A stretch of 64,000 nt of DNA. Origin: Platanthera guangdongensis. Its lineage: Eukaryota > Streptophyta > Magnoliopsida > Asparagales > Orchidaceae. The stretch is taken from positions 110,254,609 through 110,318,608 of the forward strand of contig CM077151.1 in assembly GCA_039583875.1 (NCBI GenBank), given 5' to 3'. Under the pieces are notes generated by a model. The model ran no database searches. It saw only the letters and a list, made by a program, of their open reading frames with translations, and was not told the origin of the DNA. Positions 44,561 through 57,008 of the stretch are shown here, piece by piece (the stretch's first letter is position 1; every line of letters begins with the position of its first letter). The position numbers and the translations under genes were made by a program.

Positions 44561-46262
44561 TGTTGGGTACATTGGAAAATGTGTACCAGATTTGAAGAAG
44601 CCTCACCTTACTCAATGATATGCATCAAGGTGTATTTGATGTTGTTTTGAGTTTATATGTGCAGGTTAAGTAAATGCAGAAATGCAAAAAAATTTCTAAG
44701 TCCATGTGTCGATACCAGGAGAAGCTGTGTCGACACTTATGAAGGCTTGTGTCGATACTAGAGAAAAGCTATGTCGACACTTGGAGTTAATTGTGTCGAC
44801 ATTTGGAAAGGCTATGTCGACACCAGAAGAAACTGTGTCGATATACAGAGGCAATGTCGAAACACAGAGAAGCATAGTCGACATCAACTGTGTCGACACA
44901 TAGAGGCAGTGTCGACACACAGAGAAAGTTTAGTCGATATCAACTGTGTTGACACATAGAGGCCGTGTCGACACACATAGAAAGTTTAGTCGACATCAAC
45001 TGTGTCGACACCAAGAGGCAGTGTCGACACACAGAAGACTTAGTCGACATCAACTGTGTCGACACACAGGACTTGTGTCGACACACTGCAGAGCTTCAAC
45101 AAAGTTAAAGAGAAGAAGTGATTGTGTCGACACACAGAATCAGTGTCGACACATTCTACAGATGCTGTACCGAGAAGCAGTGTCAACACCAAAGGAGCTG
45201 TGTCGACACCATCAAGGCTTGTGTCGATACTTAGTCTATTTGTGTCGACACATGATGAAGTTCAATCTCGACACTTTGCTGACAGACAAAATTTCAAGAA
45301 GTGACTGGATGACTTGACAGCTGCTGTTACCAATCGGTCTACTGCAACTGTCAGAGTTGTCAGAAGTTTGTTAGAAACCGGATCAACCGGTTACCATGGA
45401 GAAAGTCTATATAAAGGCATTCTCCTTACACAGATGATTGATGAGAGAAGAAAAACACTGATACTGAGATAGAATAAAAAGAAGAAGTTGGAGAGAGAGA
45501 GCTCCATCTATTGAAGTGCAGTTGCTAAACCAGGCTGCTAAGAAGGATTCAGATTGTGATCTGAATATCAAGAAAGAAGCTGATTGAAGATCAACTTCAC
45601 CTGAGATTCAACCCTACTGAATTCAGATTCAAGAAACTTTGAAGAAAGCTAAGAGTGGTTGTTCTCTGCCATCAGATTCTTCCAAGAACTGATCAAGAAG
45701 CCATCCATCCATTCTCTCTCTACCAGGGTGGTGGTTAAATACATAGTTAAATCTATTTTCTATAGGATCTTTATAAGATCTGAGTTGGAAGCCTGTGTTT
45801 ATAAATATTGAGTGTATGAGAGTATTCTCTCTGAGTGGTAGGCCTTGTTGAAGGCTGAGGTAGGGCTGTGAGCCTGAATTGTAGGAGATTGTGATCTCTG
45901 AGTGTAGGCCTTATTAAAGGCTGAGGTAGGGCAGTTTGCCTGAGCTGTAGGAGTGTGGACTCACTCTGAGTTGTAGGAGCCTTGTTGGGTTCTGAGCTGT
46001 AAGATCTGAGGATCTGAGGTGAAGAGAAGAAGTTAGGTCGAATCTAGCACACTGCTAGATAGGCAAAGGGGGAAAGTGGATGTACCCAGACCTTGGGGAA
46101 CCACTATAAAATCTGTGTGCAATCTGTGATTATGTGATTCTGTGAATTTTGTGCTGTATTAGCTGTTTCAGATTAATTAATTGAATAGATATTCTACCTT
46201 AGAACAAAAAGGAATTACACCTATTCACCCCCCCTTTAGGTGGTTAGACACTAATTCTTTCA
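44561..46262 (+). repeat. C 3' LTR
   Basis: 1702 bp, TGTTGGGTACATTGG to ATTCTTTCA, uninterrupted. Palindrome array 44705-45280, TATATAAA at about 45408-45415, and the same gtaggccttgttgaaggctgagg repeats in the R/U5 part. TSD AATTA follows. Confidence 0.94.
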
Positions 46263-46417
46263 AATTATATGAAAAGTCCATGACTAAGAGAAGGCTTTAT
46301 GATAGAGAACATGCCAGGAACAACCCTTATGCTCCTCAAAAGCCACCAAAGTACTATCCCAAGCCATTCAGCTACCAAAGGAGACAGCAAGAGAAGAAAT
46401 ACAAGCAGCATCACTAA
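46263..46417 (+). pseudogene. B ORF3, C-terminal part after C
   Basis: After removing one TSD copy, the frame continues directly from 22799 and ends at TAA 46415-46417. The Lys/Arg/Tyr/Pro-rich end (PPKYYPKPFSYQRRQQ) matches the end of C's ORF3. This confirms that B and C are related elements and that C sits inside B's ORF3. Confidence 0.85.
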
Positions 46418-46634
46418 GTTGAAGCATTAAGGATTATGAGAGTGTGGAAATGATACATGTAGAAATGATATTTTTGGACGATCACATTTATATAATTCCT
46501 AAATTTAGATCATTTGCCTTTTGATCATATTCTTATGCTTGCTTACACTGCTTTCTCTATTTACACATATTTCTTTTTATGTCTATAATTCACCTTTGTA
46601 TAAAGGGTTCTGACTTCTACAAATAGGGGGAGAT
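46418..46634 (+). other. B 3' non-coding end and polypurine tract
   Basis: Non-coding; ends with AAATAGGGGGAGAT (46621-46634) before the LTR, identical to C's tract. Confidence 0.75.
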
Positions 46635-48538
46635 TGTTGGGTATTTTATCCACAGTAACCCAGATTTGATGAAGTCACCCTTGAACTGAGATGAATTAAG
46701 TTGTAGTTGATGCTTCGTTTAAGTTATGTGTGTGCAGGACTGTATTGCAAAGTGTAGGCCAATGTCAGTCTACAATGGGTCACCAAACACAGAACCATAT
46801 AATGTAATCCCTCATTCTGTGATCCATGGTGTTGACTGATGTGTAGCCTCTCTATTAGGATACACTTCATTTTCAAGCACTAGGACTAATTGGAGAAAGT
46901 CTTGTTGCTGAACTCACCAAAGAAGAGAAAATTCTGCTGAAGGAATTTTTGCTAAGTACTTTACTCGAGTAAATACCTATATACTCGAGTGAAATACTTA
47001 GTCAATACTTGAGTAAGATTATAAGTACTCGGGTAAAGGAATTAGCTCTCGAGTAGCCAAATTATACCTCTCGATTAGCTAAGTCAACTACTCGAGTAGA
47101 TCCTCTCTCATTCTCGAGTTAATAGAATTTCTTCCCCAGAAAAGTTTCTAAGTAAAATACTCGAGTAGTCATATAAGTACTCCAGTAGTTTAGTTTTTTG
47201 TCTCGAGTTACAGAAGATTGGACTTCGTGTAATTTTTCCTCACTCGAGTAGTCAAATTCATGTACTCAAGTAGTCTATCTATTACTCGAGTAGTCCAAAG
47301 TAAATACTCGAGTAACAAGATTTTCTTCCCTCAAAAATTTTCTAAGTCCATTACTCGAGTAGCTATATCTACATACTCGAGTAGATTATATCCTCTCGAG
47401 TAGTTCAGTTTCACTACTCGAGTAACCCAGATTTCTCTTCCAGAAAACATTGTAAGTCCTTGACTCAAGTAGTTTCTCTACCTCTCGAGTAGTCAATTGC
47501 TATTTTCTCGAGTAGTATTTCTTGTACTCAAGTAGTTCAACTCCACATCTCGAGTAACTATTTTAGCACTCGAGTAAGTATCTTTATACTCGAGTAGCTG
47601 CTCTTCATTTCTGGATTTTGTTTAAGTCATTTAATCAAGTTGTCCTCTTCTATTCACTCGAGTAATCTCATTAAGTACTCGAGTAGGTTAATCTTCACTC
47701 GAGTATGTCAGTCATCTTTTTCAGAAATTTCGTTAAGTCCAGATTTGACAGAAATTTCAAACTGTCTTGTCGTGATTGGTCCATGTGTACATCAGTAAGA
47801 CTAATTATGGCCGTTAGGAAAGATCTTATATAAAATCTTGTCTGAAACCGACAAACCCTAATAGGGGCTGTCAAATATTATTCTAAGTATTCTTCTGAAT
47901 CTCATTCTCTCTCTCCAAAAAATCGGAAGCCACTGTCGCCGACCTTCATCGTGCTCATCCGGCTAGGGTTTTCGATCCAGTAGATTCAGATCAAGAAGAT
48001 TCACAGATCGAGATTGTCTTTCAATTCTACATCATCCATATGATCGTGTGAAGCCAAGAAATTTCAGATCTACTTTTGCCGAGACTCTTCTTCAACCTTT
48101 CTGATAAAGCCGCAAAGATCCAAGAAGAAGATTCAGGCCGACTGCTTTTAGATCTGAGATAGTTGTACTGTTTGTATTTCTATATACTTTCTATTCCATT
48201 TTTGTAGGAGATTTCTCTCCGAGTGTAGGAGTTTTTGCCTCCGAGTTGTCGGAAGTTTTATCTTCCGAGTGTAGATCTGTTTTGTGGATCGAGATTGTAG
48301 GAACTTTGTTTTGAGGCATAGGATTGGTTTTTCGATCCGAGATAGTGGAGTAGCCGAGTCTAGTGGATTGCTTGATCGGTGAGGGAAAGTGGATGTTCCC
48401 AAGATTGGAGAACCACTAAAAATCTTTTGTCGTCTGTGATTGCTTGGTACATAATCATGTGCATAGATCATAATTTTTATTCCGCAAAAAGACGCACAAC
48501 TCACCTATTCACCCCCCTCTAGGTGATTTAGGTTGACA
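46635..48538 (+). repeat. B 3' LTR
   Basis: 1904 bp from TGTTGGGTATTTTATCC to TTTAGGTTGACA. It shares with C's LTR the opening bases, the cacctattcacccccctctaggtg motif near the end and the overall layout, but its body differs. It carries a CTCGAG array (46971-47706) and a TATATAAA box at 47827-47834. The exact 3' end cannot be checked against a 5' copy; the TSD partner is outside the window. Confidence 0.82.
46971..47706 (+). promoter_or_regulatory. ACTCGAGTA palindrome array in B LTR
   Basis: About 22 CTCGAG hexamers, mostly as ACTCGAGTA(G/A), plus one-base variants (actcaagtag, actccagtag), in about 735 bp. The array ends about 120 bp upstream of the TATA box. Same position and style as C's GTGTCGACAC array, with a different word. 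Enhancer function is inferred. Confidence 0.55.
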
Positions 48539-48635
48539 ACTGAACATCTTCACAATGCGTGTCAGCTCACACCACATGCACTTCACATATAGGGCCCCAC
48601 ACAGAGTCCTTTATCAACACATTATTCTAGTGCGC

Positions 48636-48670
<35 letters not shown>

Positions 48671-49200
48671 CCAACCCTCCCACATTTCCATACAACAACA
48701 GGGTTTATTAATTATATAGGTGGTAAGCCACCCAACACCACATACCAATCCCACACTGCTACTTGTAAGGAGACTCAAGTCTAAGTAGTGGATTGCTAAA
48801 TCCATTCCTTAGTCATCATCCCACACAGTCATGTAATAGCTTTATACAACACTCTCTTAAATAAAGCATTCACAAACAATCATGCTTCCATAAGAAGCTC
48901 ACAAACCATCATGATATTCCACATGCACATATAATGTTCACTAACTTTTCCATTCATTTGATTATGAAATCCACCAAGTCAATTCTGCACCATGTTTCAC
49001 CAAAACATTGGTTTACTTAAGGATCTATAAACTATTCTCATCAATCTTTTGTTTAGCATAATCACCAATATTTTAAGTTCAACAACCACATGCAAATCTC
49101 AAAATTAATCTACAATGACTTATCTACCAAGTTCAAACCCAATCCTACACCAACCTGAGAGCAACCTGTAAATAAGACTTGACTGTACAACAACATTGAC
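48539..49200. other. Unassigned sequence with (AC)n microsatellite
   Basis: First sequence right of element B. A perfect (AC)14-type run lies at about 48641-48668. The rest (AT-rich, many 'cacaacc' type words) shows no coding, no tRNA and no clear repeat. It could be older LTR debris or true host DNA. Confidence 0.5.
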
Positions 49201-49600
49201 TGGACATTTCCGAGTTTACATGACTCATATGAAAATGTGTAACCATCCGTTAGAAAGGTATTTCCAAGAACTACAACTTTAGTATTTGGTCAATAACCCA
49301 GATCAGAACATAAAGTACTTGAAATCAACCTCGAAGTCTACTACATACATTAAAATAGATTTTTGCATGTATAACAAAACAGTCCAGCAAGTTTGATTGG
49401 ACTTTCTCGATGCTACAAACCTCGTATGAAAATGTGTAATCATCTGTTGGAAAGGTATTTCCAAGGGATACGACTTTCGTGTTTATCCCAAAGCCGAGAT
49501 ATGGCTGTATCATACTTGAAAACGGCCTCGATGTTCGCTGCGCACCGAAAATAGATTTCTGCATGCATATGAAAGCAAGACGAACGACATTGGTTTGTCT
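49201..49600. repeat. Degenerate 197-bp direct duplication
   Basis: Two copies offset by about 197 bp: the phrase tatgaaaatgtgtaa(c/t)catc, then gttggaaaggtatttccaag, recurs at about 49229 and 49426, followed by related sequence ending in atagatttttgcatg and atagatttctgcatg. No coding is seen. Sequence of this style is frequent in long gypsy LTRs; that link is a guess. Confidence 0.55.
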
Positions 49601-50240
49601 TCCTCGTCTTGCCATTTATTCAAAACTCAGTACAGATTTTCCTCCTCCCTTATTCACACAAGACCACTTCTCTTCACGAAACCAAGTCCTTCTTATTCTC
49701 AATGAAGAGAGGAAAGGTTGAAGACAACTAATCTCTCGGACACAAGTCCCAACATAGTCTCTCCGAAGGAAATATTCATCCCGCAAGTCCAACATTTTTG
49801 AGTCGACATCTCTCCTATAATATAACTAAAGATCTGACACCAAGGGAGAGGGTAGGAAGCTCAGCTCATTTTCGGCATTTCCGGCCATGGATCTCATCAC
49901 TCTCCTTTATGGCATGGTTCTTCTTCATTGGTGTTACCCATCACAGAAAGTGAAGATCGGCTCTAACAACTGGTTCGTTTCCATCGAGTTTGAAAACGAT
50001 TACTGCTCGGCAAGAATCGATCAGTAAGTGTGATTGCTAGGGGTTTGGTTTATTCCTTTTTATAATATGTATTAGGGTTAAGTCACTCCGACATGTGTAA
50101 GATCCCTCAAACACCTAGACAACTAAGAGTTGTTTTGTCATCACTAGGTCATGACAATACTCTAGGATGCCCAAGAAGACCAAATGAACCTAGGAATGAA
50201 GGTGAGATCACCATGGTCTGCAAATAACACATTCAAATTA
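49601..50240 (+). other. Promoter-like segment with a 46-codon ORF and splice-donor-like end
   Basis: CCTATAATATAAC (about 49815) precedes a leader and an ATG in good context (gccATGG, 49887). The ORF of 46 codons (49887-50027, beginning MDLITLLYGMVLLHWCY) ends in TAA that is itself part of a consensus-like donor (atcaGTAAGTG at 50021-50030). It could be the promoter-leader part of an old LTR or a first exon. I recognise no family and do not call it a gene. Confidence 0.3.
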
Positions 50241-50720
50241 CGTAACCTAAGGTTTGACTTTAAGGCCTCACCTTGACTCTTTGACCCCACCATAACATCC
50301 CTAGCCCTTTAGAAGGTTCATTGGGTCACCTAGAACCCATTGGGGTCAACCAAAGTGGTCAAGATGACCAAAGTCAACCCTTACTCTAAAATGATGAAAG
50401 TAGCCTATTTAGGGCCAATGGACCTCCAACTTACCAAATTGACCCCACCTAAACATCCCTAACCCTTTAAGAGGTCCATTGCATCATTAAGGACCCATTT
50501 GGTTCAAGCCAAGTGGTCAAGTTGACCAAAGTCAACCTAAACCCTAAAGTGGTCAAAGTGCCCTAAATAATTGACAAGTGACCACCAAGGTGTCAAACCA
50601 ACCCTACTTAAGTCTCCCTAGACCTTAGGAGAGGTCAATGGTTCACTAGAGACCCATTGGGGTCAAACCAAAAGGTGAAATTGACCAAAGTCAACTCAAT
50701 CCTAAAATAAGTCAAACTAG
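50241..50720. repeat. Triplicated block of about 159 bp (GGTCAA-rich)
   Basis: Three diverged copies: key phrase a(g)aggt(c/t)cattg...acccattggggtcaa, then gaccaaagtcaac, recurs at about 50313, 50471 and 50631 (spacing 158 and 160). GGTCAA/TTGACC words occur throughout on both strands. Non-coding. Confidence 0.65.
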
Positions 50721-51619
50721 CTTAAATGACCTAATCAAGCCCAAACCACTTGGGCTAAGCCCAATTTGTCTGGCCCATTAACTTTAGGAGGCTGATATTT
50801 ACATGGAATGCCATCTAAATTCTGGAAATGGTGACTAGGAGAGATAAAATGGGAGTTTTCCCATTAATGAAGGAGAGAGAAAGAGGAAAAGAGAGAGGAC
50901 TAATGGAGGAAGACCATGGGGCACACACTCCCCCTTCCCCAAGCCATCCATTCATTTCCCTAGTGCATGGGTAATGAATTCCCATTGAATCTAGCCAACG
51001 ACCATCAATGGAGGAGCCCAACCACCATGCTCGACCACCCCTTCACCTCCCCTCCATGGAAAAAATTTAAATCCTCCTATACAGCCCCCATTCCCACTTT
51101 TGACCATCCCATCACCTTCAAAATGTCCTTGGCAGACGAAATGAGGTATTGGATCAATGGTTTCGGTGGAGGATCGAGGAATCAGGCAAGCTCGTGGGAG
51201 AGGGAAAATGCCACGGCTAACCGCCACCGCCGCCGCAGTCGAACCCCAAACAAGGTCCACTTCTCCAACTCTCCGCTTGCGCTAGTCTCCTAGATCAAAT
51301 TAGGCTGATAAATCGTGCTCAAACGAGCCGATCCAATGAGAAAAATGGAGATTTTCTGAAATTTCAAGGTGGTGGGTTTGCCGGAAACCACCACATCCGG
51401 CGGCCAAACCACCGTCGGACGATAACCACCACCTCGATGGAAGTGGTGGCGGCGGTGGCTAACTAGTGAAGTGGCCGGTGTTTGGCTTTGGAATGATACA
51501 GCCGTTTAGCCTTTTCGGGTTCTGTTGAGGAATATGAACAGTGTCACTTTTATAAGAATTTATTACTATATTTAAATATATAATATAGTGATTTATTATC
51601 TTTTAGCATGCACACTTTG
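50721..51619. other. Unassigned sequence, no supported gene
   Basis: Contains a purine-rich stretch (50855-50910), a 108-codon ORF (50967-51293) without recognisable features, and a CCACCGCCGCC/GGTGGCGGCGGTGG-rich segment (51220-51460) whose inverted GGTGG/CCACC words could pair. The layout is like a leader region of a large gypsy LTR, but I cannot prove this. Confidence 0.4.
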
Positions 51620-53965
51620 ATGCCGTTAAATGATGCACTTAGATGTTGTTTTAGGAAAAGTGTCCAGCATGAAAATTATAGACCTTGAAGTTTATTTTAT
51701 TTTAAAATCTGTTTCAATCCATTTGGATGAGTGTTCTAACCACAATACTCAAAATCGTGCAGCCTATATATAGTCTTAACCAGAGACTAAACTGAGTTCC
51801 CCCATCAATCAATCCATCCAAATGACTTGAGATTTGGACTGGGGGTCCTTCTTAACTATAGCTCAGACATATCAAAAATGGGAATTTTTGGAAAAAAATT
51901 TCTATAGTTTTTGTAAAAAATTAATAAATCATATATGATTTAATTTTAGAGTCGAATTACCTCATAAGTACCAAAATATTTGGTGGATGACCCTTAGGGT
52001 CATGGCAGTTCACAGGTAAAAATTTCAATCCATTTGGGGTTGATTTGAATAGGTATTGGTGTGACCAAAGTTTGGTCCCTTAAGGTAAATTATGGCCAAA
52101 GGGTGCTTGGGGCATGGAGGGGTCACTTCTCACCAAAAGGCGATGTGACTTTTGCTAGAGCCTCAAGGTCAATTAAAACACCCTCACTTGGAGTTCGGGG
52201 TGGATGAGGTAAGATTTGCCCTAGGACCCTAGTTCAAACCCTAAGGATAAACTTTGGGGGTTTGTGAAGGATATAGGGTGATATGTCCTCGTATGGACTT
52301 GGAGTTTTGTACATTTGATGTTAGGGTGGTGAATAGCCCTAGGATGAAATTTTGAAACATTTAGACACAAACACACAAAACTTTAATCAATTGGAAATTA
52401 TTTAGGCCAATATCTCCTTACGAAAAATTGAAAGGTCATATGACCTTGGATTTTTATGAAATTTTGGCAGAAGACATTTTACAGCAATATGATCCTCTGG
52501 ACTTTATTATGGGATATTTGGAAGACAGTATCTCATGCTTGTAGTTATAACCTTCATGTTGCCCTTTTTATGATTTTGAAGTAATCATTGTTAAATTATC
52601 TTAGAATGTTTTGAAACACTGACAATATTTATTAAATATCATTTATATGCACTAGTTAGTAATTTTGAAGGATTGGACATTATCTCATAGTACTTCATGT
52701 GTTAAGTGAACTAGTGCACCTTGTCTTGATAAATAGATAACAAATACTATTTATTGTTAGAGAATTAAGTTTCTTGGCTAGAGAAACTTTTAGGACATAT
52801 TAAATCTTGGAAAGTTATTTCAAGTTGTTTGGAAGAGATTTCAAATATGTTTCTTCACAAAGTGCCCTATTAGGAATTTATTTGAAGTATTTTTCTATAT
52901 AGCTTACTTACCTTGGAATTGTATGAAACTTAGTCAGTAATGTTTTATGATCATATTAAAGCTCTGATAAATTTTGTGTAATTTTTGGAAAATGTTTGGT
53001 GGTACTTCCCTCTTTACCTCTATTTATTGCAATTATATTGAATTAATTTATTAGGGGCTAATACATTTATGAAAGTTTGTGAAACTTGTTATTATCTGAT
53101 AGTTTTGCATAATAAAGTGTCCATAATTCTTGAATGACCATAACTTAAGGAAATCTAGTACTTCAAGTTTAAAACTACCTATGGCCTAATTTTGAGGAAA
53201 ATTTGATAAATGCTAAATTAATTTGGAAAATTACAAGTTTCCATATTTAGTCAAAATATATCATGATAGACTCCCAGTAATAATTTTAGGCCATTTGGAT
53301 AAATATTTGAAAGGGTCACCACTCATGCTCATCATATCACTTAGGTTGGTCTGCATATAGTAAAATTGCAGAATTGTGATAGCATGTAGGATGGACATAG
53401 GGAGTTGGAGATAATAGTATACTGATTTGGAAAGGTGAAAATGAGTTCATCATTAGGAGACATGATTGGGAGGGTGTTGGGTTGACTAGTGTTAAGTGGT
53501 GCTCGGGATTGACAAAAGATCGTCTTTCCTGTGGAGAGAGAGATAGTCAAAATACACTAGGGTTAGATTTAGTATAACATTAAATGGGATTGGCTATGTG
53601 TAGATACCAATTATAATAAGTACCTTGTGAAAGGGAACTTTGGACTTTAGCCCATCGTAGTTCCCAGTTCCCTCGAGTGCCCTTCACGGGGAATACCCTA
53701 GGCAGTCCAAGGTTAACCTTAAACCATAATGCTAAAATGTCAAGAGCAATTAGTAAATACCTGGGCTTCACTTTCACTCACCTCGGTGACTCGGGAGGTT
53801 AGCTTGGTTTACACATCCGCGCGGTAGGTTAGGTGATTGTGGAAATGGGCAAGTTAGCCCGGTGAGTCGAAGGCTCGGAAGGTAATTGTAACGGACAGTT
53901 TAGTCTGGGGAGCCGATGGCTCTAAAATTCATGGTTGTGCATAAAGTGGTGGGTATTCTGTATTA
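51620..53965. repeat. 2.34-kb tandem duplication, copy 1
   Basis: Aligns end to end with 53966-56308. Anchors: gtgttctaaccacaatactcaaaat (51730), caccttgtcttgataaatagataacaaata (about 52716), aaaggtgaaaatgagttcatcattagg (53431) and aaattcatggttg (about 53925). Offsets are 2336-2347 bp. No coding on either strand. The two copies differ by many substitutions and small indels, so the duplication is old. Confidence 0.8.
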
Positions 53966-56308
53966 GATGCCAGTAAAAGAGGCACTTATAGACTGTTTTA
54001 TGAAAAGTGGCCAACATAAAAATTGTTGCCCTTGAAGTATAATTTATTTCAAAATCTATTGCAACTCATTTGGATCAGTGGTCTGACCACAACACTCAAA
54101 ATGGTGCAGCCTATACATAGGCTTAACCAGAGACTAAACTGAGTGCCCCATCAATCCAGCCATCCAAATGACTTGAGATTTGGATTGAGGGTCATTATAA
54201 CTATACCTCTGACATATCCAAAAAAGGGAATTTTTGGAAAACATTTTTCTATAGTTTTTTGTAAAAATTTAATAAATCATTTATGATTTAATATTAGGGC
54301 CTAATTACCTCATAAGTCCATAAAGTTTTGGTGGATGACCCTTAGGGTCATGACAGGTCACTAGTAAAAATATCAATCCATTTGGGGTTGATTTGAATAG
54401 GTATTGGTGTGACCAAAGTTTGGTCCCTTAAGGGTTAATTAGGGCAAAAGTGTGCTTGGGGCATGGAGGGTCCACTTCTCTCCTAAAGTGGATGGGACTT
54501 TGGCCATAGACTCAAGGTCAGTTAAAATACCCTAACTTGGAGTTTGGGGTGTATTAGGGTGGATTTGCCCTAGGACCCTAGTTCAAACCCTAAGGTTGAA
54601 CTTTGGGGGCTTGTGAAGGACATAGGGTGATATATCCTTGTATGGACTTGGAGTTTAGTCCATGCGATCTTAGGGTGGTGAATAGACTTAGGAATAAATT
54701 TGGTGACATTTAGACACATGCACACAACTTTAATCAATTGGAAATTGTTTAGCCCTATACCACCTTATGGAAAAATTCAAAGGTCATATGACCTTGGATC
54801 TTTATGAAATTTTGGCAGAAGAGTTTTAATCGCAATATGAGCCTCTGGAAATTATTGTAGGATGTTTGGAAGACATTAGCTCATGCTTGTAGTTATAACT
54901 TTCATGTTGCCCTTTTTATGATTTTGAAGTAATCATGGTTAAATTAACTTAGAATGTTGCGAAACTCTGGCAGTATTGATTAAATATCATTTATATGCAC
55001 TAGTCATTAATTTGGAAGGATTGGACATTATCTCATAGTATTTCATGTGTTAAGTGAACTAGTGCACCTTATCTTGATAAATAGATAACAAATAATATAT
55101 CTTGCTAGAGAATTATGTTTCTTGTCAAGAGAACCTTTTAGGGCATATTAAAGCTTGGAAAATTATTACATGTTGTTTGGAAGAGATTTCATGTTTCTTC
55201 ACAAAGTGCCCTATTAGGTATTTATTTGAAGTATTTTTCTATATAGCTACTTACCTTTGAATTGTATGAAACTTATTCTGTAATGTTTTATGATCATATT
55301 AAAGCTTTGATAATTTTTGTGTAATTTTTAGATAATGTTTGGTGGTACTTCCTTCTTTATCTCTATTTATTACAATTATCTTGAATTAATTAATTAAAGT
55401 CTAATATCTTTATGAAAATATTTGAAACTTGGTATTCTCCTATATTTATGCATCATATATTGTTCATAATTTTTGGGTGGCGTTGACGAAGAAATATAAA
55501 ACTTCATGTTTAAAACCACCTATGGCCTAATTTTGAGGAGAATTCTATAATTCTAAATTAATTAGAAAAATTACAAGTTTCTGTATTTAGTAAAAATATG
55601 TCATGATAGACCCCCAATAATAATTTTAGGGCATTTGGATGAATATTTGAAGGGGTCACCAACCATGCTGATTATATAACTTAGGTTGGTCTACATATAG
55701 TAAAACTGCAGAATTGTGGTAGCATGTAGGATGTACATAGGGAGTTGGGATTAATAGTATACTGATTTGGTAAGGTGAAAATCAGTTCATCATTAGGAGA
55801 CATGATGGGGAGTGTGTTAGGTTGAGTAGTGTTAAGTGGTGCTCGGGATCGACGAAAGATCATCTTTCCTGTGGAGAGAGAGTCAAAATACACTAGGGTT
55901 AGATTTAATATAACATTAAATTTGATTGGCTATGGGTAGATATCAATAAAAATAAGTATCTTGCGAAAGGGAGCTTTGGGCTTCAACCCAGCATAGTTTC
56001 TAGTGCCCTCGAGAGCCCTTCACGGGGAATGCCCGAGGCAGTCCATGGTTAACCTCAAAGCATAATGATAAAATGTCAAGAGAAATTAGTAAATACTTGG
56101 GCTTCACTTTCACTCACCTCGTTGACTCTGGAGGTTAGTTTGGTTTAGACATTCGAGCGGTAGGCTCGGTGGTTGTGGAAATCGACAAGTTAGACCGGTG
56201 AGCTGAAGGCTCAGACGGTAGTTGTAACAGACAGGTTTGTCCGGGTAGCCAATGGCTAAGAAATTCATGGTTGCATGTGCATAAAGTGTTGGGTCTTTGG
56301 TATTAGAT
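53966..56308. repeat. 2.34-kb tandem duplication, copy 2
   Basis: Second copy of the preceding unit (gtggtctgaccacaacactcaaaat at 54075; atcagttcatcattagg at 55780; aaattcatggttg at 56261). It directly follows copy 1. The origin could be unequal recombination within a long LTR or a very low-copy satellite. Confidence 0.8.
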
Positions 56309-57008
56309 GGTTGATCACACTGACATTGATATGTTGACTCGGCAAGTGTGGTTCTCACTTAGCCAAGGAAAAGACTGGCGGTTGGTCAGCATAGTACGTG
56401 GTGACTCTGGTGTGTCCTTAAGAGACGTACGTAATGGCTAGGCCTGGTAGTGCGGTTACCTGCCTAAAATAGGGTGGCCCGAACCACTATCTTCATTAGC
56501 CACTACAAAGGCTCCAAGGAGTGAAGCTAGCTTCCAAAATGGGGGAACTAAAGGTTTGCGTGCATAGAGTCGCGTGTGTGTGTTGCACTTACATGAATCA
56601 TGACATAACACATCACTACACTCATACCTACATTAAACCTGACACCCCATCGTATAAACTAGTATGAGATAGCTTATACAATTTGAGCCTTGAAAAATAC
56701 CCATTAACTTATAAGTTTGTATGAGCATTAATATAAGTTAAGGTTAATTATTCCATAGTTTAATTTTCATACACTTACTGCTCTACTCTACTTGTTTACA
56801 ATACTAGTTCCTTATTACAGAACTGTTAGCTTGCTTTTCCTTTAATTATTCTTTTGAACATACACGTGCTAGGTTAGTTGTCACCTGCTTGTTCCACTCT
56901 GCTTTGTTGTCCTCCACTTTCATCCTCCCCGCACAGTGCCTCTGAGTTGTGGGGGTGAGGCGAGGATGATAGTGGCTTAGTCTTTTGACTAACGGTCGGT
57001 GGACCACA
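56309..57008. other. Unassigned sequence between tandem copies and element G
   Basis: No coding. It contains a cctgcctaaaatagggtggcccgaacc segment and, near its end, a GC-rich gtgggggtgaggcgaggatgatagtgg stretch. It could be the end of an older LTR. The last bases precede the inferred G LTR start. Confidence 0.4.

Larger units (their letters stand above)
22800..46262 (+). mobile_element. Element C: SIRE/Maximus-type copia element inserted in B ORF3
   Basis: LTRs start TGTTGGGTACATTGG (22800 and 44561) and end ATTCTTTCA (36002 and 46262). TSD AATTA occurs at 22795-22799 and 46263-46267. Without the F insertion the element is about 12 kb: Met-type PBS, long gag with two zinc knuckles, protease, integrase, RT with [10 protein letters not shown], RNase H, a palindrome-rich spacer, and a large ORF3 before the 3' LTR. 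That organisation is typical of the SIRE clade. About 10 differences in the first roughly 245 bp of the two LTRs by my count. Confidence 0.95.
20792..48538 (+). mobile_element. Element B: SIRE/Maximus-type copia element, 3' part only
   Basis: Only the 3' portion is in the window: ORF3 (20792-22799 and 46263-46417), a short tail with polypurine tract, and the 3' LTR (46635-48538). It is split by element C. Gag-pol and the 5' LTR would lie left of element A, outside the window. It is assigned to the SIRE group because its ORF3 and 3' organisation match those of C, whose pol is visible. It is the oldest element in the nest. Confidence 0.85.

Noticed and set aside
50967..51293. 108-codon ORF as a possible host gene
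   Set aside because: No recognisable domain, low-complexity Arg/Ser end, and overlapped by an equally long antisense ORF; the surroundings look repetitive.
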